A DNA stretch of 64,000 bases from Perca fluviatilis (GCF_010015445.1 NC_053119.1:3194788-3258787), one strand, 5' to 3'. Shown: positions 11,049 to 21,235, counted from the stretch's first letter. A program made the numbers and translations. The notes: generated by a model not told the origin, from the sequence alone.

Positions 11049-11199
11049 GAGATATTCGGATTCCAGTCCCCATATTCAGCTGAACCACTATTTGGATGTT
11101 TGTGATGGACAGAACTCCCTTCAGTTTTTGGCCATGAATAAGCACACCCTCCCCTCTTTGTTCAAGGTGGCGGTAAGAGCGAATAAAACTAGGCACACA

Positions 11200-11420
11200 T
11201 AGGCCTACACACACAACACAAACCTCTCTCTCTTTTTTTTTTTTTTTCTCATAAACACACACACATGCAGACGTAAGTATGTGAATAAAGCTAGGCACAC
11301 ATACAACACACTCTGCACTCTCACACACGCACATTCACTCACCAATATTAATAACTTTTCACTCACTCTTTCTCAAACACGCACACATTCACTCACAAAT
11401 ACACTGTCAAATATCAACAT
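11200..11420 (+). repeat. Degenerate CA-rich tract
   Basis: An imperfect run of aca/cacaca words with cattcactcac repeats (about 11330-11400) and a poly-T near 11233-11248, inside the hAT relict. Confidence 0.7.
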
Positions 11421-11970
11421 ATACTTTCCATTCCATGTGATAAGCAAATGTGGTGGGATTCAGCTATTCTCAAAGAATATGTTTTGTTCTTTAAGAGAAG
11501 GAAAGGTTAAAGGATGTGTTTCTGTCTCATAAAAGTGAGGCATGTTTGAAGAATATTATTTGACTTAGGAACCATTATACTTTAATTGTTTGAAGGAATT
11601 TCATGATTTAATGTCATGTTTGAGGCATATTGAACAATATTGATTTATTGTTGGCCTAATATCAGTTTTAGGCTGTGATTTTTTTTATCTGTGTTAATTT
11701 AAACTCTTCAGATGTATGTGGACACAATGTCTTTTGAGTAAAAAATGCAAATAAAACTCCAGCAGTTCATAACCACTGTCTTTAGCTTGTTTAAAAATGG
11801 AAACTTTTGTATGACTTGACTTGTGACTTGCTTGACCAAAGCTATGACTTGACTTGACTTGCTTGATTGTCACAAAAAATGACTTGGACTTGCTTGAGAC
11901 TTGAAGGTTAAGACTTGAGACTTGCTTGCGACTTGCACATGTGTGACTTACTCCCATCTCTGTTACTCGC

Positions 11971-12694
11971 CGTGGTATTTCCTTCCGTTCAGGGAATTAT
12001 GACATCAACGATCCTTCTTGACTGCTATCACCTCTCTCTGATGGAAACAATGACTGACAATGAATTCTTTTGGGCGACAATACAGATTAGCGCTGCCTGC
12101 TGTTATGGAGACGTATTACATCTCGCGCACGCGCAGAACGTACGCTCAAGTGGGCATCTCTTCGGTGTGTTCTGAGGCATTTTTTGGACCTCGGGGAGCC
12201 GACTGATCAGTCCGACTGGCTTTTCTGCCGACGGTCGTGGTGGTGTGATGTGAGGTGGTGTGTCAGAGCCTTTACATATTTGTGTACCCTATCTAATAAA
12301 AAATAAATAAAATCAAAGCCCCAAAGAATAATCTAAAAGAAAGAAATGGATGAGTTACTGAGTTGTCTGTTCTCAGCGCAAAGTCTCTAAAGCCCCCTTT
12401 GCACTGCAACCCTAAACTTATCGAGCTGTACTTCTTTGTTCAAAGTTAGTCTTGTTAGTGCAAAATTCTCCCTTTGTTTCTGGACATTTTTTTTCCTCAT
12501 ATTGTTGTGAGTGAATCTCTGTAACTGCAGCTGTTGCCTTTGTTGCTGAGAGGCTCTGGACAGCTGTGCTCACTAATTATGTCTGATTAATGAGAGCTCC
12601 TCTCCAGGCTTTGGGGGTCCGATCTCGTGCTGGATGAAGAGTCAGGGGATGAACAAGGGAGTCTTCAGGATTCAAAATCTGGGGATTAAACATG
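11971..12694. other. No gene seen; possibly unique sequence at 12480-12690
   Basis: From about 12480 to 12690 I see no match to other repeats in the window, so this may be single-copy sequence. No splice-bounded coding exon is convincing. Confidence 0.4.
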
Positions 12695-12778
12695 TCCCGA
12701 GGCAGGTGGGGGGGGTGCATGTGTCAAACAAACACAGGACTTTCACCCAGGAGACCGGCGTTCATGTCCTGTTTAATT
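12695..12778 (+). mobile_element. tRNA-derived SINE fragment, copy 1
   Basis: The core acaggactttcacccaggag followed by an accgg box recurs at 32306, 39448 and 49886, and in inverted form at 54895-55050. It resembles the anticodon-to-T-arm half of a tRNA (box B region). It is too diverged for a functional tRNA. Confidence 0.6.
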
Positions 12779-13258
12779 AAAATGAAATAGTGATTTATTT
12801 ATTTTTTTACCTAACAGTGAGCAACATCACGTTCTGTGTCACCTTCAGGAAGTGAATTTACATCTGATTTGAACCTAAACCACCATCTTTTTCTAAACCT
12901 ACTACTCTCAGTCCTGGATAATTAAAAGTTTCTATTTGAGTGAAAACTGTGGAGTTGTGTTGACAGTTTAGCCATCTGGATTCTACCTTCAAGTATTCAG
13001 AATAGGTAGTTTACAGTGACGTGTTTCCGGCATATTTTTCGTCGTTTTCCATTTTATTTCTTATATTTTTCATCCTTATTAACAATTACTTTGGGTACTC
13101 TGTAGAAACTCTTGATGGTCTGTTTGAAACAGTTTGACAATACCAATACTTCTACTTTCTAGTCACCATAATGTCATAAAATGTTATTCATTTATTCAGA
13201 GACAGACACATTTAAATTTCATTTGATTTGTTTATTTGATTTGTTCCATATTTGGATA
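12779..13258. other. AT-rich spacer, no gene
   Basis: No coding or structured feature was recognised. Confidence 0.4.
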
Positions 13259-13465
13259 GTGGGAGAAAACCTGAGTAACCAGGGGAAAACCCGTATATGA
13301 ATATTATTGCACTTTTATCTAATTGATTGAATGTTAATTTGATTTCTAATTAAGTTTTTTTTTTTTTTTATATATATTTTGGGGCTAATTTAGAGTGTCC
13401 AATCAGCCAAAAGTGATTAGGTTTGTGGGAGAAAAAAACCTGAGCTACCAGGAGAAAACCCCAAA
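13259..13465 (+). repeat. Two copies of a GTGGGAGAAAACC-type repeat
   Basis: gtgggagaaaacctgagtaa with ggggaaaaccc at 13259-13292 and gtgggagaaaaaaacctgag with aggagaaaacccc at 13425-13462 are near-identical blocks about 165 bp apart. They resemble the gtgggaggaaacc motif common in fish repeats. Confidence 0.55.
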
Positions 13466-13532
13466 AGATTATAAAAAATTATGTTTTTGTAATGTAATTT
13501 AGAGTTTCCAATGAGTCTAAAGTGCAAATCTT

Positions 13533-13655
13533 TGGATGGAGGGGGATGGAGGTGAAGGTGTGGTGGAGGGAGGAAGGGCGGATAGAAGGAGGGTGAGGTA
13601 GATGAAGGTGTGGATGGAGGGAGGGTGGAGAGGTGAAGGAGGGAGGAAGAGGATC
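13533..13655 (+). repeat. Purine-only G-rich tract
   Basis: About 120 bases of nearly pure GGA/GGT/GAA words (gatggagg, ggagggagg) on the plus strand. Several GGG runs could support triplex or G-quadruplex structure. The Pro/Ser-rich frame on the minus strand comes from this composition. Confidence 0.75.
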
Positions 13656-13705
13656 GAGGCAATGATACAGCTTTATATTATAGACATCACATCTAAAATA
13701 TAAAG

Positions 13706-14580
13706 TTATTCTTCCTCCGGCCTTTTTTCTTCAGCTTTCTTACACTTCTTTCTGTGCATCCAGCTGAAAAGACACTTCTCCACCTTCTCCTTTTCTTTAT
13801 CCGTTTTTTCTTCTTTCTTTTTTTTCTTCTTGGCTTTCTCCATCTTCCCTGTCTTTTTCGTCTCCTTCTGGGACATTTTGTTTTTCATTTTCTCCAACTC
13901 TGTCTCTCTGTCACCGGCCTTCTTGCGAAAAGAAACCTCTTCTCATTCATTTTCAGACAGAGGTCTTCCAGTTCCTTCTTCTTGTCCTCCATCTGTTTGT
14001 CCCTAATCTCCCAGCTCCGTTGTTTCTCAGCCAGGTCTTTTGTGAACTTTTCTTCCAGTTCCTTCTTCTCCTCATCCATCTGTTTTCCTTTCTTCTGCCA
14101 GTCGTTGTTCTCGGCCAGCTCCATCTTGAGATTCTCTTGCAGAGAGTTGTGCATCGTCTGCAAAGCGTTAAATCTGGTCTCCCAGCTCTTTTCTTTCACG
14201 CCCGGGTCCTTTGTGAACCTGTCCTCCAGAGAGGTGCATTTTGCTGGCCAGGTTTTCTTACTCTGTTGCAGTTCAGCTTCTTTGCTGCTCAGCTGGTCTG
14301 TTTTCTCCGCGAGCGTCTGAGAGAGACTCTCGTTCTTCCTGCTGAGATCCAGGATTTCAGTGTCCCTCTGGCGGATTTGTTCCTCCATCTGGCTCACCTT
14401 CCTCTGGGACTCAACCAGCAGGACTTCCGTCTCGACCGTCGGATGTTTGGGTCTGAGACTTTAGGTTTCTCTGCCTCGTACCTTGAGACCATCTCGTCGT
14501 TCTTGTCCTGCTGAAGCTTGGCTCTTAAACTCTGCCAGGTCGTGTACCTTCGTGTTCAGTTCAGAAAGGGAACGGTCACA
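13706..14580 (-). pseudogene. Lysine/glutamate-rich coiled-coil protein, frameshifted
   Basis: Read on the minus strand, this gives about 290 residues in four consecutive frames. It starts with CDRSLSELNTKVHDLAE (about 14580-14530), then LRAKLQQDKNDEMVSRYEAE, then a 170-residue heptad-rich block beginning near 14440 (ESQRKVSQMEEQIRQRDTEI), and last a highly basic tail (KMEKAKKKKKKEEK) ending in a stop at 13706. Frame changes fall near 14528, 14440 and 13930, each fixable by one or two bases. The internal repeats EEKFTKDLAEKQRSWE and EDRFTKDPGVKEKSWE suggest a duplicated unit of about 50 residues. I do not recognise the family; it could be a centrosomal, Golgi or trichohyalin-like coiled coil. 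There is no membrane segment. No introns or promoter are visible. A processed or degenerated copy is likeliest; assembly indels are the alternative. Confidence 0.6.
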
Positions 14581-14815
14581 GTTTTAAACACTTAATAAAT
14601 GTTTTGAAAAAGTGAGAAAAACTACGAAAAAAAACACCGGACTAAAGTCCATAAAACGCAGTACATTTCAAAATGACAATTTGACTTTTAGTTTCACACG
14701 GGACACGACCCACAGGAGTGTTTTCCGTCCTCGTATCTAAACCGGAGAACATTACGGTCGTGGTTTTAAACTGGAGGCCGACAGCAGGCTGCATGTTGAA
14801 TACAAAGAGAGGCTA
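14581..14815. other. Spacer, no gene
   Basis: No supported feature. The 139-aa plus frame across 14718-15137 runs through the (CA)n array and is not considered a gene. Confidence 0.5.
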
Positions 14816-14827
14816 CACGCACGCACG

Positions 14828-14869
<42 letters not shown>
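14816..14869 (+). repeat. (CA)n microsatellite
   Basis: Four (CACG) units followed by about 20 CA dinucleotides. Confidence 0.98.
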
Positions 14870-14872
<3 letters not shown>

Positions 14873-15490
14873 AATTCACCATCCTGTCGTCATTCACTCA
14901 GACCTAACCCTCCTTAGAGATAAAACCGATCTTATCAGTCCACTTGCTCACTTCATCGATTCCTCATTCCTCATTAAAGACTTGTCGCCATCGCTCTGCT
15001 CTCGTCCTCCACCCAAATGCCACAGTTATTACCCTGCGAACATTTCGTATTCTGGGAGACAGACGGCGCTTCGCCCAGAGCCGATGATGAGAGGACGGCA
15101 GAGTGCAGCACGGCGAGTCGATACTGATCCACACTGAGGACAGATAGCACTCACTGATGGAAGTAAAAGTTCTGCCCCTTTTTTTTTCGTGTGAACAAGA
15201 AGTTATCCATACTTTATTTCATCAGCTCCTCTGTTCGTCTGCCAAGAACTCCGCAAGTGGTGCAGAAGTCAGCGGCTGAAAACTTTTTATCTCAGCTCAG
15301 AGATCCGATAAGTCCAACTTGAGTCAATTTTAATAATATTTGAACAGTTTGCACTCATCAAAAAGGCTGAACACTTCAATCGAAGAGCTCTAATCTGACT
15401 GATCCAAGAGCAGAAAAGTTGGTTCTTTTACCATCTACGTGCTAATATGGCTACATTTTCTTTTACGTCAACTAATGTAGATGATGTGAC
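14870..15490. other. No supported gene
   Basis: No repeat or coding signal was recognised except a short T run near 15179. The region after the CA array may be single-copy sequence. Confidence 0.4.
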
Positions 15491-15494
15491 CTTA

Positions 15495-15575
15495 CACATT
15501 TTGTTTTTGTGGAACATGTGGACGTTCAAAAGTTGTTTCAGTCGTGCAGCGTTCATGTGCTTCACTGTCTATGCA
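15495..15575 (+). repeat. Fragment of the TCTCGCATTGCC repeat family
   Basis: ttttgtggaacatgtggacg and the following cagtcgtgcag block match the middle of the copy at 18146-18604 (ttttggtggaacatgtgtac, ttagtcgtgcgac). Confidence 0.7.
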
Positions 15576-15745
15576 TGTTCTTCTTCTTCTGTTATATTGG
15601 CGTTTGGCATAACAACTTGGTGCATGACTGCCACCAACTGTTGAGCGTACTGTTGGGCACTGGAACACTGTTTGTTATGATTGGTGGTTTGTTTTTGTTG
15701 CCGTTTGTGGAGCCTGGGCTGTCTACAGAGACCACGTTTTTTTTT

Positions 15746-15893
15746 ACAGTGTGTTCAGGGAACAGGAAGCTAGCAGATAGTGAGGAGATGTTTTTTACAG
15801 TGTGTTCAGGGGACAGACAGCTAGCAGATAGTGAGGAGATATTTTTTACAGTGTGTTCAGGGGACAGGCAGCTAGCAGATAGTGAGGAGATGT
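15746..15893 (+). repeat. 51-bp tandem repeat, three copies
   Basis: Units start at 15746, 15797 and 15848 with acagtgtgttcagg, then cagctagcagatagtgagga. The period of 51 is a multiple of three, so an open frame runs through (FFTVCSGDRQLADSEE repeated). The opposite strand is open as well, which argues against coding. It looks like an internal array of a DNA-transposon-derived repeat. Confidence 0.9.
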
Positions 15894-15997
15894 TTGCTGT
15901 ATGTGACAAAAAAACATTTAGCCTAAAAAACGTGTGACATCGCTTAGAGCACCTTTAACTGTGCCTACTTTGTCGGAAGTGTCCTAAATACAGTGAG

Positions 15998-16402
15998 TAG
16001 GGTGACCTACTGGGACAGTCCCAAAATCCAAGCCCTAATTGTCCTGAAAATTAGAGCAAAGTCTCAAGACCAGACTCTGGAGTAGTTACAGTCCGATTGA
16101 ACATTAAAAACTGTTCATGGTGGTTTTTAATTGAGTCGTCCTGCAGCCAGCTCCCATCATCACTTGAGTTCATGATTTTAATGATTTTTTATTTGTATTT
16201 TTGGGTTTACAAGACAAGACAGTTGAGTTTTGAGTTTTGAAATTCATGTTAAGTGCAGGCAGCCACGAGAAGGAGTGATTGGATTGGATGTTGCTGATCT
16301 TAAAGCGCAGACATGACAGTCAGTCGAATTCCTGAATAGAAATAATTAATCATTCCAATCAGTCTCGTCCCAAATTTTACCCATTCTCATCTGGTCACCC
16401 TA
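15998..16402. mobile_element. hAT MITE (405 bp), TAGGGTGACC ends
   Basis: It starts TAGGGTGACC and ends GGTCACCCTA, a perfect 10-bp TIR. Perfect 8-bp duplications ACAGTGAG flank it at 15990-15997 and 16403-16410. No coding capacity. The duplication length and ends place it with hAT. Confidence 0.93.
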
Positions 16403-16410
16403 ACAGTGAG

Positions 16411-16846
16411 TCTATGTTAAATGTTCTGCTCCCGCTTTAGGATCAGCTTCTTTCTGTCTGCTAAAGGGATTCTGAAATGTTGTGTACGCTCACACAAGGT
16501 TTATACACATCTTTGGGAGTTTTTCGCCTTCACTGGATTTAACACTAAAAGGCAGCCAAGAAATTATCTTTACATACAGTACTACTCATTTGGAACGGCA
16601 ATGTTTTGGAGAAAACATTTCATTCATTCATTCAACATATTTTCATGTAAAAGAAAAGTGGAAAACATGATTGAAATATGACGTTTCTGTTTGTTGCTGT
16701 TTGTTTCATGTGTTAATGTGAGGAAGGTTACGGTCTCCTCGTTGCTCCACACAGATCACATTTCCAGCTCTTCATGCTTTATATGCCCATTTTACGAGTT
16801 GGACCAAGTGTTGTGTTGGATTCTTGCTGACAGCGATATCCACAGC
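16411..16846. other. No supported gene
   Basis: Frames of 60-90 aa exist on the plus strand but show no recognisable domain. Confidence 0.4.
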
Positions 16847-16854
16847 TGTACCGA

Positions 16855-17006
16855 CAGGGGCGTAGCACAAAATTCTGGGCCCCGTAGAAAGGCATTTTCT
16901 ATGGGCCCCTCTCCGCATCGACAGCTATTCATTCTAGCATCTTTTTGGGCCCTGCTGACATGAGGGCCCTGAGTACTCAGTCCCCTTCCCCAGTCCGACG
17001 CCCCTG
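16855..17006. mobile_element. hAT MITE (152 bp), CAGGGGCGT ends
   Basis: It starts CAGGGGCGTAG and ends GACGCCCCTG, giving a 9-bp inverted terminus. Perfect 8-bp duplications TGTACCGA stand at 16847-16854 and 17007-17014. The interior holds several gggccc words typical of this fish MITE type. Confidence 0.93.
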
Positions 17007-17294
17007 TGTACCGACACAACTGCTAACACAACTGGCGAGAGCGTGGACGTAATAATGTCTCTTTGACCCGAGGAAGTGACAAAGGCCAGCGATGAAATCT
17101 GGACACAAGTGGTCAGCTGGAGACGCATTATAGACACAGGTGCGAGCAGCGATGTGTCTCGGCTGTCCACTTGCGTTTGGATCATCGAAACGGATTTAAA
17201 AAAAACATTTTGCGATGTTTTAACTTATGAAAACATGGATGCACCTCATTCTTATTGTTATTTTAGACTTTCTATGTTTGAACTCTTCCCACTT

Positions 17295-17376
17295 TGTATG
17301 GAGAGGCGAAGTCCCTCCCCTTCTAGTGGACCTTATGGGACTTTATTTCGGAAATAAATATGTACGGTAGTCAACG
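17295..17376 (+). repeat. Dispersed repeat, inverted partner of 18605-18690
   Basis: gtccctccccttctagtgga and ttatttcggaaa are the inverted match of tccactggaaggggagggac and tttccgaaataag at 18605-18690. The two copies face each other about 1.3 kb apart. Confidence 0.75.
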
Positions 17377-17381
17377 GCAAG

Positions 17382-17632
17382 GGCATCTGGATGGTGGTTG
17401 CAGCTGCTGCCTTGGTCCTGATCGACACTCCTTGCTACTACTATTATTATTAGTCGAAGTTGTGTTGTCTTTACTGTAGTCTCGCATTGCCAGCTCTATC
17501 GCCACAGCGCTGTGGAGTAAGGTCTGGCTATACCTCAGATGCATTCTGGGATAGGAGGGGGGGAAAAAACACTCTGGGTTGTTTGTAGTACTTTAAACCA
17601 ATCACAGTCGTCTTGGGTGGCGCTAAGCTCCT
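17382..17632 (+). repeat. Duplicated block A (LINE-like tail plus TCTCGCATTGCC repeat)
   Basis: ggcatctggatggtggttgc through actactattattattagtc and the following tctcgcattgccagctctat block are repeated at 20475-20790 with few differences. The left part resembles a LINE 3' untranslated region; the right part is the start of the repeat family at 18146. The block breaks off where the next repeat begins. Confidence 0.8.
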
Positions 17633-17634
17633 GA

Positions 17635-18018
17635 CTCCATGACCTTTCCCACCTCTGTGGAGGAGGAGACCCATGACATTTTTCCTGCCTTTAAAAACAA
17701 TCTGCTGCAGTTAAGATTGCAGCTTCACCTTCAGCTGAGGGAGGAATATATATTTCATATTCCGCTGGCTCGGTTAGAACATCTGTTGGGCTTTTTCTCC
17801 CCTGACGGCTCAGAAACTCTTCATTATATTCCTCGGTAAAAGCACTACTTACTTTTAATTTACATTCATGTATCTATTATGTGGAGGTTTAGGGTTAGAG
17901 AGACGTAAATAATAACACAAAAGAGATGCTTTTCATTGAGCGTGCCGAGGGAATTATGTACTATTCACGTCACAGACGATGAGGAGCTTTTTGTCTCATT
18001 AATAGCAGCAGCTGTAAT
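17635..18018 (+). repeat. Triplicated ~400-bp block, copy 1
   Basis: It shares atgacctttcccacctctgt, aacaatctgctgcagttaag, gaggaatatatatttcatat and a tail ending at gcagcagctg with copies at 24343-24655 and 26716-27113. The three are close enough to align by eye. No conserved frame is evident because a short in-frame deletion and many stops differ between copies. Confidence 0.85.
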
Positions 18019-18145
18019 GTGTGACAAACTGAGAATTTCTTAACTTCCACAATTATCTTTTAAATTGACAAACATCATATAATTAATGGCTCAATTCCAA
18101 TGGGATGAAAACAAGATTTGTCTCTCCACGTATACCATAGGCCAA

Positions 18146-18604
18146 GTCTCGCATTGCCAGACCTTCCTCCACAGCGCTGCGGAGGAGGGTCTGACTAGTC
18201 CACACAGCATTCCTGGATGTTAGAAAAACGTGCTTTGGTTTATTGGCATTTCTTTAAACCAATCACAATCATCGTGGGCGGGGCTAAGCTCCGTACGGAG
18301 CCACAGTGCCTCTGCTAAGTAGTCTCAGGAAGGAACTTGTTTTGGTGGAACATGTGTACGTTTAAAAGTAGTTTTAGTCGTGCGACAGAAGACTCTGAGT
18401 GGACAGATAGTCTAGCTAGCTGTCTGGATTTACCCTGCAGAGATCTGAGGAGCAGTTAACCATAGTCCTCAGGAATCCACCGGAGGTTAGAACGCCAACA
18501 CAAAGGAAGAGGAAGGGGACGGATATTCGTCCAAAATGAGGGACATTCGGCGGAATTTCTGGTGGCACAGGAGAAATCCCGGAAGTGGAACGTCGTGGAT
18601 ATAG
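18146..18604 (+). repeat. Fullest copy of the TCTCGCATTGCC repeat family
   Basis: It begins agtctcgcattgccagacct and ends gtggatatagacta, so the ends (TAGTCT / AGACTA) are short inverted repeats. Shorter copies lie at 17470-17632, 20568-20790 and 22553-22742, with fragments near 1040, 2555 and 15495. About 460 bp without a conserved protein; a non-autonomous DNA transposon is the likely nature. No clear target duplication. Confidence 0.8.
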
Positions 18605-18690
18605 ACTAAAGTAGGCTTACATACATTTTCCGAAATAAGGTCCCATTGGGTCCACTGGAAGGGGAGGGACTTTGTCTCTCTAATGTGACT
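18605..18690 (-). repeat. Inverted partner of 17295-17376
   Basis: This is the reverse-oriented copy of the gtccctccccttctagtgga block. It follows directly on the previous repeat. Confidence 0.75.
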
Positions 18691-19501
18691 GCTGAACAGC
18701 AATTAGACTAAAGCTCTTGGTTCGATCATGTTTAGTATCAGAGGTCTAACGGAGACGCACAGCAACATATACATCTTATTAAATATACTACAGGGACTTT
18801 TTATGCATCAGGCAAACATGCAGATAACATACAGACTCACAGACTGTGAAGGATTTGTGAGAAATAGCCTGAGAGGAAATTATGATTTTAGGAAGAGGCG
18901 GAAACTGTTTACTGGTGACCTCATGAATACTGAGTTCAGAAACACGTTACACTGACGGGCTTCCTCCTACGTTTTCAGTGGGTTGTTTTTACACTTCAAT
19001 CACTTTGTCATGTTGTTCTTATGTTTTTAAATGTGCCCTCCGGTCCCCATGAACACACACGGTGCGTTATCAGCGCTGTTACGCTTTTTCAAGCTCAGCA
19101 CATGACTCACGAAGTGCCATCGTTGGCAGTGAGGACTCTGGTATGAATGAGTCACTTCATGCTGAATTATACATGCAAACTGTGGAAAGAGCTGTGTGAA
19201 AGTATTGTTCAGAGTGCCCATGTTGCCATGTTCTGATTGAAGTGGAACTCATTTAAAGTAAAAAAAATTGTTTTTAATCTAAAGTTCAATTAAATCAGTT
19301 AATAAATAAAATCTTACCAACTCAGAGAAAGTGGTAAAAACCACATGATTGCATCACATCTTGAAATGTACGGAGCCCCTAAAGGGAAAAGGAGAATTTG
19401 ATGTTTCTATAATGCTGCAAACTGCAAAAAAACTAAAACATAAAAACATCCGAGGTTGAAGAAGAAGGATGATTTACACAAAGATGGCAAGAAAATGTCT
19501 A
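18691..19501. other. No supported gene
   Basis: Mixed sequence with frames of 64-75 aa on both strands and no recognisable domain. No repeat boundary was found. Confidence 0.4.
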
Positions 19502-20296
19502 ACTGTACGTACACACCGCCGCCGACTTGAGCTTCTAAAGTTACCGGAAGTTATTCATTTTCAACGGAAACTTCTCTCAGCTGCAAGGAGCGGCAAATCT
19601 GTTAGCGTCGCGTTTTGGCCGTTTTGAGCGACCAGAGCGCCAATCAGAAAGTTGAAAGTAGGTATACTTTATGGTAATGAGCAATGATGCGTTTCAGCGG
19701 CAGGCAGCGGCAAACACCAGCAACCAATCGGAATATAGACGTCCTTCACGCTGGCTGATCCCAGAGAAACATACGATGTAAACTTTCATTCCTACCAAAA
19801 CATTAGTTCCAAGAAAAGGGAGGAAAAGCTCATAATGGTCGTTGCTGGGTTCCCTATCAGTTATAATATGACGTTGTTTGCTTGCGTATAGGGACCAGTT
19901 AACGTTACCTGCCATCACATGGTCTCTAAACAGTCCTCTCACGGTGGAGTCCTGCACGGATCAACAGCTGGCAGCTGCTCGCTCTGCCTGCATTCTGCTG
20001 CGGTTCAGCGGCTAACGAGCGAGCTAACTGCTAACAGACACCGTCGCGGCCAACAACCAATACAAATTCTGTCATTATATATGTAATTTATAAAAGGTTT
20101 CTAGTGTCAATGTATTGGCCGTGCAGTGGCTGTTTGTACTGTTTCTTCAATCATGTGTTGAACATGATCGAAGAACGCTGCCACATCCGAGCGGCCAAAG
20201 CGTCAATAAGCTTCCCCGTACTTTTTGACAAGCGTCCTCGATAGGGCGGCCAGAGCATCTTTGCAGCTGAAGTTGGCGGCGGTGTGTACGTACAGT
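19502..20296. mobile_element. DNA transposon with 32-bp terminal inverted repeats
   Basis: The left end starts ACTGTACGTACACACCGCCG and the right end is its complement. The TIR extends about 32 bp with two mismatches. The 795-bp interior has no intact transposase. The duplication at the edges could not be resolved, so the superfamily is open (Harbinger-like by look). Confidence 0.8.
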
Positions 20297-20474
20297 GACT
20301 GGAGACGAGATTCTGGAACTTCTGTCGGTAAGGGCCGGCGCCGAAATTGTCAGACAAATTCAAGGAACGGCAAGGTTGTTTACGACTGAATTACGAACCT
20401 GAGGCTACAGTGTGATTTATTCCCAGACTGACTCAGCAACCGTTGAGGACATTACCTGGTAACCTGGTTTTGGT
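20297..20474. other. Spacer, no gene
   Basis: No supported feature. Confidence 0.4.
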
Positions 20475-20790
20475 GGCATCTGGATGGTGGTTGCAGCTGC
20501 TGCCTTGGTCCTGATCGACACTCCCTGCTACTACTATTATTATTAGTCAAAGTTCTGTTGTCTTTACTGTAGTCTCGGCTTGCCAGCTCTATCTCAACAG
20601 CGCTGTGGAGTAAGGTCTGGCTAAACCACAGATGCATTCTGGGATAGGAGGGGGAAAACAACACTCTGGGTTGTTTGCATTTCTTTAAACCAATCCCAAC
20701 GGTCTTGGGCAGTGCTAAGCTGCGGACGCAGTGATGATGGCTCTGCTAAATAGTCTCAGGAAGGAACTTGTTCTGGTGGAACATTTGCAC
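20475..20790 (+). repeat. Duplicated block B
   Basis: Second copy of 17382-17632. It extends farther into the TCTCGCATTGCC family (tctcaggaaggaacttgttc, tggtggaacattt). The continuity here shows that copy A was cut off by later sequence. Confidence 0.8.
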
Positions 20791-20809
20791 CCTGCAAAAG
20801 AAAACGCCA

Positions 20810-21020
20810 CATCCAATATGAAATGAAGTTAACTGTTGACACAATCCAGTACCGTGAGCTATTTAAATGAGCTGATCCATGGTTAAACCTCATTGGCTCT
20901 TACCAGTGTATCTCTGTGTGTACTTGGTCCACAGCAATCCCTCCAATCGGTCCCAAAACCTCCCAGTTAGAGAGGAAATGACCTCAACATATTCTTTGTA
21001 AATCTTTACAAGTATTCCCC
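20810..21020 (-). repeat. Dispersed repeat, inverted relative of 50455-50680
   Basis: taaacctcattggctcttac, agtgtatctctgtgtgtact and tcccaaaacctcccagttag are the inverted matches of gtaagagccaatgaggttta and ctaactgggacgttttggga at 50515-50600. Confidence 0.75.
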
Positions 21021-21049
21021 AAACAAATCAAGCAGACCTGCGTTGTTCA

Positions 21050-21235
21050 TCAAAACCATGTACTAGGTTCTCCAGTCAGTGCCCTTGATCAAGGCACTGG
21101 CTCAGATCTGGAGTTGGTCCCCGGGCGCTGTGATTGGCTGCCCGCTGCTCACTTGAGGGGTGAGTTAAATGCAGAGAATGAATTTTGCTACATGTATGTG
21201 TATGTGACAATAAAGTACCTTTAACTTTACTTTTG
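21050..21235 (+). mobile_element. SINE 3' body with AATAAAG tail
   Basis: gcccttgatcaaggcactgg, ccccgggcgctgtgattggc, taaatgcagagaatgaattt and gacaataaagtacctttaac form the well-known 3' part of a teleost SINE. The tRNA-like head is not recognisable. Orientation is plus from the tail. Confidence 0.75.

Larger units (their letters stand above)
10244..11962. mobile_element. hAT element with GACTTG-rich ends (1.7 kb relict)
   Basis: The termini are CAGACATGGG and CCCATCTCTG, imperfect inverted repeats. The flanks are perfect 8-bp duplications TTACTCGC at 10236-10243 and 11963-11970. Both subterminal regions (10258-10420 and 11808-11945) are dense arrays of gacttgact / gacttgcttg words on the same strand. 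The centre keeps a trace of a transposase BED finger (10992-11048) and holds a nested element (10592-10910). A scrap of the same family lies at 26548-26590. Confidence 0.9.

Noticed and set aside
13754..14514. Plus-strand frames of 188 and 164 aa (Phe/Ser/Leu-rich)
   Set aside because: They are the complement of the charged coiled-coil frame on the minus strand and have no independent support.
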